From positions 1 to 42,222 of the forward strand of contig DLAA01000054.1 in assembly GCA_002493835.1 (NCBI GenBank): DNA of 42,222 nt, read 5' to 3'. Source of the DNA: Lachnospiraceae bacterium UBA7060. Its GTDB lineage: Bacteria; Bacillota; Clostridia; Lachnospirales; Lachnospiraceae. Below are positions 33,940 to 41,240 of the stretch, one piece after another. The notes under the pieces are model-generated. The model saw only the letters and a list, made by a program, of their open reading frames with translations. It did not search any database and had not been told where the DNA came from. The position numbers and the translations under genes are program-made. Position 1 is the first letter of the stretch; each line of letters begins with the position of its first letter.

Positions 33940-33962
33940 CAAAAGGTGTACTTTATTGTCAG
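33940..33962 (-). repeat. Recombination-site-like inverted repeat, left copy
   Basis: Read on the minus strand, this 23-base segment matches 34737-34759 at 21 positions, around the shared core AAAGTACAC. The core is itself nearly palindromic. It lies upstream of recombinase 2 and downstream of recombinase 1, in inverted orientation relative to the right copy. Confidence 0.6.
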
Positions 33963-34037
33963 TGCAGACAAGTCAAATGGGAAGGCTTATTTCTTAACAG
34001 TTCCTAAGATGATGTGAAATGAAAGAGAGAAAGAAAT

Positions 34038-34649
34038 ATGAACAATGTATATGGATATATCCGTGTCAGCAGTCGAGATCAGAACGAAGACAGACAGATG
34101 ATTTCCCTGCAGAATTTAAAAATTCCAAAACAGAATATTTTTATGGATAAGCAATCGGGAAAAGATTTCGAAAGACCCTCCTACAAAAGAATGACCAAAC
34201 GCATGAAAAATGGTGATCTTTTGTATATAAAAAGTATCGATCGGCTGGGGCGCAATTACAATGAAATCTTAAAACAATGGCAATTTTTGACAAGGGACAA
34301 GGGCATTGATATTGTAGTTTTGGACATGCCGCTCTTAGATACAAGACGCGGAAAAGATCTTCTTGGTACTTTTTTGAGCGATATTGTCCTGCAAGTTCTC
34401 TCCTTTGTAGCAGAAAACGAGCGCTCTAATATCAGGCAGAGACAAGCAGAGGGAATTGCAGCCGCTAAGGCAAGAGGTGTCCGATTCGGAAGACCACCCA
34501 AACCCTGCCCTGATAATTTCCAGACTTACTGCTTTTTATGGAAATCGGGACAGCTTACAGCCACTGCCGCCGCAAAAGCATGTGGCATGCCGGTTTCGAC
34601 CTTCCGCTACCAGGTGCGTACTTTCCTTAAAAACAGCGAATATGTGTAA
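34038..34649 (+). CDS. Small serine recombinase (resolvase/invertase family), copy 2
   Basis: A 203-residue paralogue of the preceding recombinase, with the same layout: catalytic Ser11 in GYIRVSSRDQ, shared IFMDKQSGKDF, IDRLGRNYNEI, LDMPLLDTR and GIAAAKARGVRFGRP, and a C-terminal helix-turn-helix (TAAAAKACGMPVSTFRYQV near 180). The end differs more than the catalytic part, so the two copies may recognise different sites. GAGAGAAAG precedes the ATG. The gene is flanked by two inverted copies of a 23-base element and stands directly before the polysaccharide locus. Confidence 0.93.
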   Translation: MNNVYGYIRVSSRDQNEDRQMISLQNLKIPKQNIFMDKQSGKDFERPSYKRMTKRMKNGDLLYIKSIDRLGRNYNEILKQWQFLTRDKGIDIVVLDMPLLDTRRGKDLLGTFLSDIVLQVLSFVAENERSNIRQRQAEGIAAAKARGVRFGRPPKPCPDNFQTYCFLWKSGQLTATAAAKACGMPVSTFRYQVRTFLKNSEYV

Positions 34650-34666
34650 GGCAAAAGCCCCGCATT

Positions 34667-34698
34667 AAAATGCCAAGGCAATCTGGCTATTGCATTTT
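34667..34698 (+). terminator. Weak hairpin after recombinase 2
   Basis: AAAATGC (34667-34673) pairs with GCATTTT (34692-34698), with a further GCCA/TGGC pair possible in the loop. The 3' arm carries the T residues. It could end recombinase transcription before the glycosyltransferase genes. Confidence 0.35.
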
Positions 34699-34736
34699 AG
34701 AAAATTATATGTTAAAGTAAATTTGATTTTGAAGAA

Positions 34737-34759
34737 CTGACAAAAAAGTACACTTTTTG
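34737..34759 (+). repeat. Recombination-site-like inverted repeat, right copy
   Basis: Partner of 33940-33962 in the opposite orientation. The centre AAAAAGTACACTTTTT is a near-perfect palindrome. It lies between recombinase 2 and the first polysaccharide gene, 58 bases before that gene's start. Confidence 0.6.
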
Positions 34760-34816
34760 GTTGTCCGGCATAGTGATTGGTTCATGTCGGCATTTTTGCC
34801 GGAGCTGAATGGAGAT

Positions 34817-35746
34817 ATGAAGAAGGAAAAGTATGTGGTTGTAATTACGACCTGCAACCGGCTGGTCTTGTTGAGGGACTGTATTAGGTGCGCATCGTGC
34901 CAGACTATTTTACCAGAAAAGATTATTATCGTGGACAATGCGTCCGACGATGGGACCAGGGAGTATCTTGCATCCGGGTTGGCAGAAGAAGATTTTTATC
35001 TTGGAAAAGATCGGTATGAGATGGTTTGGTGTACGAAAAATCTTGGCGGAGCCGGGGGATTTCGGGAAGGGATGAGCCGGGCGACAGAGTTAAAGACAGA
35101 CTGGGTGATACTGATTGATGATGACGCCATGCTGCAGCCAGATTATGTCATGCTGTTGCTGAGGGAGGCTGCGCGGGGATGGCAGGTGATGGCGGGAACG
35201 GTTCGGACAGGCGGAGCGATTGACAGTTTTCACAGGAGAAACATTACAAAACACGGTCTGTTTTTTAGGCCGGTGGGACTGCGGGCATATCGCCGCAAGT
35301 TTTTTTTCTGTGACGTGGCATCCTTTTGCGGTGTGATGATAGATACAAGACTGGTGGAACGTGCTGGATTGCCAGAGCAGGATTATTTCATCTACCACGA
35401 TGATACAGAATATCTGCTTCGATTTCTCAAAATGGGTGTTCGAACGGCTGTGGTTACAGATGCGGTCCTGGATCACCAGACGAATGTCCGGAAGGAAAAG
35501 AGACCCAGACGCTACACATGGAAGGATTACTATGCAATTCGAAATCGACTCTGGTTTGTGAGCAAATATGGGACAAAAGTGGATGTATTGTGGAATCGGC
35601 TTGATATATGGGTTCGTGTCACTGTCAGGAACCGACTGTTTGGTCTGCTTAGAAGGGATGGGTATGACTGGAAGTTTGAGTGTGAGACAGGTAAGAGAGC
35701 GGTCAAGGATGCAAAAGAGCGGATAACCGGGGAGATGGGTTTTTGA
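34817..35746 (+). CDS. GT2 family glycosyltransferase (GlfT-like)
   Basis: A 309-residue nucleotide-sugar transferase with a GT-A fold. Seen are VVVITTCNR at the N-terminus, IIVDNASDDGTREYL near 38, NLGGAGGFREGM near 78, the metal-binding LIDDDA near 100, and IYHDDTEYLLR near 197, which holds the probable catalytic Asp. The GAGGF region and DDTE motif resemble galactofuranosyl- and rhamnosyltransferase-like members, but the sugar cannot be stated. ATG 34817 has GGAG at 34811-34814, close to ideal but not certain; a longer open frame starts at 34757 within the repeat. It overlaps the next gene by 4 bases. Confidence 0.85.
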   Translation: MKKEKYVVVITTCNRLVLLRDCIRCASCQTILPEKIIIVDNASDDGTREYLASGLAEEDFYLGKDRYEMVWCTKNLGGAGGFREGMSRATELKTDWVILIDDDAMLQPDYVMLLLREAARGWQVMAGTVRTGGAIDSFHRRNITKHGLFFRPVGLRAYRRKFFFCDVASFCGVMIDTRLVERAGLPEQDYFIYHDDTEYLLRFLKMGVRTAVVTDAVLDHQTNVRKEKRPRRYTWKDYYAIRNRLWFVSKYGTKVDVLWNRLDIWVRVTVRNRLFGLLRRDGYDWKFECETGKRAVKDAKERITGEMGF

Positions 35747-37755
35747 AAGTTTGGAAATGGAATGATTTTACGGAAGCGATAGCGGGATATAATCCATACG
35801 ATTATTCGACATATACACAACTCCTCTACGATTATAATAAAAAGACTTGTGTCAGAAAAATAAGGGCAGCAGGATACGCACTCTCCCGAATTTATCGGTT
35901 GGGTATGTACAGGAAGCGGAAGTATCCGTCCGGCAGAGAATCTGCACTCTGTAAAAGGAGTTCCGCGCAGGAGATCCTGCAGATGCTTAAGTCTTTTGAT
36001 GTGGTTTCCTTTGATGTGTTTGACACTTTAATTCTGCGTAATCTTTTAAATCCGGCGGATGTCTTTTACCTGACCGGTATGAAGCTTGGCATTTCTGGAT
36101 TTAAAGCGCTGAGGGAACGGGCCCAGCGGGAGGCGGTCCGCAGAAAGAAGGAGCAGGGGCAGGGCATAGAGGTTACACTTTCGGAAATTTATGAGGTGAT
36201 CTGGGAGTGGCATGGTCTGGACAGGGAAACCGGGATGGACGCTGAGCTTTCAGTGGAGATGGCAGTTTGCAGGGACAATCCTTACTGGCATGATGTGTTT
36301 GACAGCCTACAGGCTGCTGGGAAGCAGATTGTTATAGTGACGGATATGTATTTGCCAGGAAAGGCGATCAGGGAACTACTGCTGCACTGTGGATATGAAA
36401 TGGATCACGTGGAGGTGTTCGTGTCCTGTGAAGAGGGCACTGGCAAGAGGGAGGGAACTCTTTTTTGCCGCATGGGACAAAAAATGGGAAAGAATATAGA
36501 GTGCATTCATATAGGAGACAGCAGAGTCGCAGATGTCAGGGCGGCAAGACAGGCAGGATGGTCAGCTCTGTATTATAAGGACGTGCACACCGCAGGGAAA
36601 TATTATCGGCATTTTAGTAAGAATATGATTGCCAGTTCTATCTGTGGAGGGATATTAAATGCAGAACTGCACAGTGGCAAAGTGGATATGACGGCGCTGG
36701 AGGAATTCGGCTTTTGCTATTATGGGCCCCTGGCTGTAGGGTACTGTGACTGGCTGGCGGAGCTGGCATTGGACAAGCAGATAGATAAATTTTTGTTTGT
36801 TTCAAGGGATGGATACTTACTGAGAGAGATTTGGGAGAGACATTTTGCCACGGTACCCAGCGAATATGTGATCACTTCGCGGCATGCGCTGACACAGATC
36901 AATGTGAGAGAAGGGCTGGAGTTGTTTTTACAGCAGAATATCATTCCGCAGGCCAGGAAGCATGAGTTATCGATGGGTGCGCTTCTGCGCAAACTGCAGT
37001 TGGAGGAGATGGCTTCCCTGCTGCAGGGGAGCGGATTGAGGGAGGATGCGGTTTTGTGCAGGCAGAATCTGCATGATTTTATTTCCTTTCTCTATCAGCA
37101 GAAGGATGAGATCTGTAGGATATATGGGGATTCCATTCTTGCGGCAGAGAGATACTTTCAGCAAATTGTTGGAGACTGCGGCAGGGTATGTGTTGTGGAT
37201 GTGGGCTGGCTGGGAACAAGCTGCCTTGGCATACACGACTTTCTGAAAAGTCATATGGGATGGCGTGGAGACGTAATCGGTGCACAGATCGGTGTTGAAT
37301 GCGGGGAACAAAATATGGAATTTCTCTCGCGAAGGAAAATTTATTCCTATGCCTTTGCGCCAGACCAGAACAGGGAGATTTACCGGGACCATGGATTTGG
37401 CCTGTGCAGCGTGGTGGATGAGATTGTCTTTTCTGCGCCGGAGCCTTGTCTGCGGCGCTACAGATTGGATAGGGAGGGAAATCCCTTCTTTGAATTTATG
37501 CAGGAGCCAGAGGAAAATTGCAAAATAGTAAAGGAAGTGCAGGGAGGGGTCAGAAAATATGCTGACCATTATTGCAGCCTGATGAAAGATCTGAAGCTTG
37601 CCATTTCTCTTCCCGCCGCCAGTGTATATAAACCGATTCTGGACGTTCTGCATAACCGCAGCTACATAATAACGCTTTTCGGAGAGTATGAAGTGCAGCG
37701 GGAGACGGCGTCTGATATGGATGACCGGAGGACGATTAAGGAAATATATGGATAA
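35743..37755 (+). CDS. Large HAD-superfamily protein of polysaccharide loci (COG5610-like)
   Basis: A 670-residue protein. A HAD hydrolase domain carries the motif SFDVFDTLILR with the nucleophile Asp91 and Asp94, a second motif VIVTDMYLP near 205, and IHIGDSRVADV near 261. The second half begins with KFLFVSRDGYLLREIWE near 350 and includes CVVDVGWLGTS near 485. Proteins of this layout are common in surface-polysaccharide clusters of Firmicutes and Bacteroidetes, but their substrate is not established. The TTG start at 35743 overlaps the previous stop codon and is preceded by GGGGAGATGGG. It probably acts in the cytoplasm on a nucleotide sugar or glycan phosphate. Confidence 0.75.
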   Translation: MKVWKWNDFTEAIAGYNPYDYSTYTQLLYDYNKKTCVRKIRAAGYALSRIYRLGMYRKRKYPSGRESALCKRSSAQEILQMLKSFDVVSFDVFDTLILRNLLNPADVFYLTGMKLGISGFKALRERAQREAVRRKKEQGQGIEVTLSEIYEVIWEWHGLDRETGMDAELSVEMAVCRDNPYWHDVFDSLQAAGKQIVIVTDMYLPGKAIRELLLHCGYEMDHVEVFVSCEEGTGKREGTLFCRMGQKMGKNIECIHIGDSRVADVRAARQAGWSALYYKDVHTAGKYYRHFSKNMIASSICGGILNAELHSGKVDMTALEEFGFCYYGPLAVGYCDWLAELALDKQIDKFLFVSRDGYLLREIWERHFATVPSEYVITSRHALTQINVREGLELFLQQNIIPQARKHELSMGALLRKLQLEEMASLLQGSGLREDAVLCRQNLHDFISFLYQQKDEICRIYGDSILAAERYFQQIVGDCGRVCVVDVGWLGTSCLGIHDFLKSHMGWRGDVIGAQIGVECGEQNMEFLSRRKIYSYAFAPDQNREIYRDHGFGLCSVVDEIVFSAPEPCLRRYRLDREGNPFFEFMQEPEENCKIVKEVQGGVRKYADHYCSLMKDLKLAISLPAASVYKPILDVLHNRSYIITLFGEYEVQRETASDMDDRRTIKEIYG

Positions 37756-37824
37756 GAAAATCACAGATTTGTCGATACAGCGGTGTACCGTCACAAAAAG
37801 CAAAGGAGTAAGAGCCAATAAAAT

Positions 37825-39057
37825 ATGAATATCTTGATGATTGGTGAACTGTATAGATTTGGCGGGGCATCTGAAATGATGGAGAATTTGGCCAAAGGGT
37901 TGGAAGATGACGGATACGCGGTGACACGTCTGTATGGGTATAATTATGCAAAATATAGCACAGATGAAAGACATTTTGTATTGTTTGAAAATATATTATT
38001 GCGGCGGCTGCATAACAGACTGAGATACTGGTTAGAGAAATACAATCTGGGAAATCTATATGTATCTTGCTATATTCATCATTTAATCAGGAAGAACAAG
38101 ATAGATTTGGTACATTTTCATGCAATGCAGGGCGGTTTTATAAGTCTACGGGATATCAAAAGGATTTGTAAAAAAATAGATGTGGTATGGACGATTCATG
38201 ATACATGGCCTTTTACGGGAGGCTGCATGTACTATTGGGATTGTCTGGCATGGCAAAATGCTGCTTGTAAAAACTGTACAGAAGTCGACCTTAAAATGAG
38301 TTATAAAAATACCACGGTTAATTGGAAGAGAAAGAAAAAGGCATTACAGAAAAAAGGGATTTATTATGTGGCGCCCTCAAAGTGGATGTTTGAAAATTTA
38401 GGAAAATCTTTTCTGGGAGGGGAAAAGCTGACGCTGATTGAGAATGGTATTAACTTAGACGTCTTTAAACCGCTTGAGAATATAGATGCCCTAAAGTGCA
38501 AATATAAAGTGGAACTTAGCAAAAAGATATTAATGTTCAGCGCGGGGAGTGTCAAAAACAGGTATAAAGGATGGAATTATTTAAGGGATGCACTCACTCA
38601 GCTTGAAAGAAAAGAGGAGTTTGCATTATTGATTGTCGGAAAAGAGGCAGATAATATAGAATATTTGGGCATATCGATGATAAAAGCAGGATTTATTCAG
38701 GAGAAACAAATACTGAATGAATTGTACAATATAGCAGACATCTTTGTTTTGCCAAGCGTTCAGGATAATTTCCCGACAGTGACGTTGGAGGCACAGGCGG
38801 CAGGTACGCCGGTTTTAGCTTTTGCAGTCGGTGGAATTGAAGAACAGATTACACCGGAAACAGGCTGGACGGTGCATGAAATAAGTGCGGACAGTATAAA
38901 GAGCGAAATTGAGTTGATTTTTAAGGAGAATAATTGGGCTGAGACGGTAAGGGTGAAAGGGCAAATGGCAAGAAAACGGAGCGAAGAATTATACGGGGAA
39001 AAACGTATGACGGAAAGGTATGAAAAAATCTATGCCGAAGCAAAATCACATACATAG
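37825..39057 (+). CDS. GT4 family glycosyltransferase
   Basis: A 410-residue glycosyltransferase with a GT-B fold. The N-terminal half shows GELYRFGGASEMMENLAKGL at residues 7-26 and VWTIHDTWPFTGGC near 128, then a Cys-rich stretch. The C-terminal donor domain has ENGINLDVFKPL near 210, LIVGKEAD near 270, LPSVQDNFPTVTLEAQAAGTPVLAF near 310 with the conserved Glu, and a closing helix. Base composition is visibly AT-richer than in the preceding two genes, suggesting separate acquisition. AAAGGAG is 17 bases upstream of the ATG, a weak placement. It overlaps the next gene by 38 bases. Confidence 0.88.
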   Translation: MNILMIGELYRFGGASEMMENLAKGLEDDGYAVTRLYGYNYAKYSTDERHFVLFENILLRRLHNRLRYWLEKYNLGNLYVSCYIHHLIRKNKIDLVHFHAMQGGFISLRDIKRICKKIDVVWTIHDTWPFTGGCMYYWDCLAWQNAACKNCTEVDLKMSYKNTTVNWKRKKKALQKKGIYYVAPSKWMFENLGKSFLGGEKLTLIENGINLDVFKPLENIDALKCKYKVELSKKILMFSAGSVKNRYKGWNYLRDALTQLERKEEFALLIVGKEADNIEYLGISMIKAGFIQEKQILNELYNIADIFVLPSVQDNFPTVTLEAQAAGTPVLAFAVGGIEEQITPETGWTVHEISADSIKSEIELIFKENNWAETVRVKGQMARKRSEELYGEKRMTERYEKIYAEAKSHT

Positions 39058-39844
39058 AATTGTCAATCTGTTAAAAGAGAACAGAAAAATATACTGCGAA
39101 TTGATCATAAATGATTTTAAGTCCAGATATAATGGTTCTTTTCTGGGAATGATTTGGGGATTTATACAGCCAATTGTCACTATTTTAATTTACTGGCTGG
39201 TATTCCAGTATGGGCTCAAATCAGGGGAGAGACCTGACGGGGTTCCCTATGTTTTTTTTATGATTTCTGGAGCCGTGCCATGGTTCTTTTTCTCTGAGGC
39301 CTGGGGTGGAATTACCACGTCTTTTTTAGATTATTCCTATCTGGTAAAAAAGCTCAATTTTAAAGTTGGGTTATTGCCGCTTGTGAAACTGGGATCTGCT
39401 TGGATTGTCCATATCGTGTTTTTGGCATTCACTACAGTGGTACTGAACTTCAGTGGATATTATGCCAGCTGGTACTACTTGCAGACCGTTTATTATATGT
39501 TTGCCATCATAATTTTTGCGGCTCTGATTGGGCTGATCACTGCCTCATTGGCAGTCTATATCAGAGATGTCATACAGGTTGTAGGCATCATTATTCAGAT
39601 TGGATTTTGGGCGACGCCTGTCTGCTGGGGAGGCGGTATCGGGCTTGGATTTTTAGAAACTGTTTTAAAGTGTAATCCCATGTATTATTGCGTAGAAGGG
39701 TATCGGAAAAGCTTAGTTTACAGGCAGGGGTTTTGGGAGGAACCGCTCTATGCTCTGTATTTTTGGGCTGTTATGGCAGCGCTGTCCGTTTTAGCAGCTT
39801 ATATGTATAGAAAACTGCGGCCTAATTTTGCAGACGTCATGTGA
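39020..39844 (+). CDS. Polysaccharide ABC exporter, permease (Wzm-like)
   Basis: A 274-residue ABC-2 membrane protein of the polysaccharide/teichoic acid export type (Wzm, TagG). It has a short cytoplasmic N-terminus with the amphipathic NDFKSRYNGSFLGMIWGF block (about 27-46) and six hydrophobic segments. The last loops hold CNPMYYCVEGYRK near 225, a region shared by Wzm-like permeases. The start at ATG 39020 lies inside the end of the glycosyltransferase gene; ATG 39032 is an alternative. The ATPase gene begins 16 bases after its stop. It should form the channel through which an undecaprenyl-linked polysaccharide crosses the cytoplasmic membrane. Confidence 0.9.
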   Translation: MKKSMPKQNHIHRIVNLLKENRKIYCELIINDFKSRYNGSFLGMIWGFIQPIVTILIYWLVFQYGLKSGERPDGVPYVFFMISGAVPWFFFSEAWGGITTSFLDYSYLVKKLNFKVGLLPLVKLGSAWIVHIVFLAFTTVVLNFSGYYASWYYLQTVYYMFAIIIFAALIGLITASLAVYIRDVIQVVGIIIQIGFWATPVCWGGGIGLGFLETVLKCNPMYYCVEGYRKSLVYRQGFWEEPLYALYFWAVMAALSVLAAYMYRKLRPNFADVM

Positions 39845-39860
39845 TAAGTGGAGGCATGTT

Positions 39861-41240
39861 GTGGATAGTGGCAGAGTGGTGATTGATGTAAATCATCTGA
39901 CAAAAACATATTATTTATACGATAAACCGGGAGACAGAGTGAAGGAAATTTTTTCGCTGACACATAAAAAGTATGCCAGAGATTATGATGCGCTTTCGGA
40001 TGTTACCTTCCAAGTCTGCAAGGGGGAAACACTGGGAATCATCGGCAAAAATGGAGCGGGAAAATCAACGCTGCTTAAGATGCTTACCGGTGTCACAACG
40101 CCTACTTCGGGGAACATAAGAATAGAAGGGACCGTTTCCGCATTATTGGAGCTGGGGACAGGATTTAATCCCGAGTATAACGGATATGAAAATATTTATT
40201 TAAATGGTTCCATGCGGGGATATTCGAGATCGGAAATGGCAAAAAAAGTTGATGAGATAGAAGCTTTTGCAGATATCGGGGATTATATCGGGCAGCCGAT
40301 TAAAACCTATTCCAGCGGGATGCTGGCGAGACTGGCGTTTGCGGTAATGGTGTGTTTTAAGCCGGAAATTTTGATCGTGGACGAGGCGCTGTCCGTGGGT
40401 GATGTCTTTTTCCAGCAAAAATGCAATGCCTATATGAAAGAAGAAATGCAGGGCGTGACGAAACTGTTGGTGACTCATGACATGAATTCGATTGCAAATA
40501 TGGCTGATCGTGTCATTCTGCTTGACCATGGAAAGATACTGCAGGAAGGTAAGCCTCTGGAGGTAATACAGAATTATTTAAAGATTATGCATACGGAAGT
40601 GTTTGCAGAAGATCACGGGAACTTGGCAGATCAGGAAATGGATCTGCAGAAATGTTTAGAAGATAAGCCTGAATGGGCAGATGAACACAACAGCGATGAA
40701 AATTCATGGATCGCGGTTGAAAAGAGTGAGGTGGGCGGCGCGGGAGATGTTGTGATTACAGGGTGTAAGTTAACGGTGAATGGAGAGCTGGCAGATGTGG
40801 TAAAGCCAGGGGATACAGTAGAGATGTATGCGAGGATAAACGCAAAGAAGAACATAGAAAATTTGATCATCGGATATATTTTTAAAGACAAATATGGAAA
40901 CAGTATTGTTGGCGAAAACACATTGGGATCGGATATCAAATTGGATGGAATGAAGAAGGATAAGACATATATTTATAAAATTTGTATTTCATGGCCGGAG
41001 GTAAAAGAAGGGGATTATTTTGTGACATTGGGTGTTGGGGAGGGGACAGACCAGATGGTTCATACCATTCAGTGCTGGGCACACAATATTATACATGTCG
41101 AGGCATTGGCGCTTGTTCCCATGCATGGAATTGTCAATAACCGCATTCTCAGTATTGACCGGTTTGAATTTGAGACGCCGCAGGGCGGTATCATGGAGGT
41201 TTGGAATGGAAAAATGGAGCATATCGAGTCCGAGATATGA
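39861..41240 (+). CDS. Polysaccharide ABC exporter, ATPase with C-terminal Wzt-like domain
   Basis: A 459-residue ATPase partner of the permease. Walker A is GKNGAGKST near 62, the signature TYSSGMLARLAF near 150, Walker B ILIVDEALSVGD near 171, and the H-loop in LVTHD. These mark the Wzt/TagH family. After residue about 260 follows a long extra domain (roughly 300-459) with beta-rich text such as IENLIIGYIFKDKYGNSIVG, resembling the Wzt C-terminal carbohydrate-binding domain that reads a modified polysaccharide end. I use GTG 39861 with GTGGAGG 6 bases upstream. Its end overlaps the methyltransferase gene, so the two are coupled. Confidence 0.92.
   Translation: MDSGRVVIDVNHLTKTYYLYDKPGDRVKEIFSLTHKKYARDYDALSDVTFQVCKGETLGIIGKNGAGKSTLLKMLTGVTTPTSGNIRIEGTVSALLELGTGFNPEYNGYENIYLNGSMRGYSRSEMAKKVDEIEAFADIGDYIGQPIKTYSSGMLARLAFAVMVCFKPEILIVDEALSVGDVFFQQKCNAYMKEEMQGVTKLLVTHDMNSIANMADRVILLDHGKILQEGKPLEVIQNYLKIMHTEVFAEDHGNLADQEMDLQKCLEDKPEWADEHNSDENSWIAVEKSEVGGAGDVVITGCKLTVNGELADVVKPGDTVEMYARINAKKNIENLIIGYIFKDKYGNSIVGENTLGSDIKLDGMKKDKTYIYKICISWPEVKEGDYFVTLGVGEGTDQMVHTIQCWAHNIIHVEALALVPMHGIVNNRILSIDRFEFETPQGGIMEVWNGKMEHIESEI

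Noticed and set aside
36967..37974. 335-codon open frame on the minus strand
   Set aside because: Antisense to the HAD gene, which has clear motifs and a coupled start. No recognisable domain in the antisense product.
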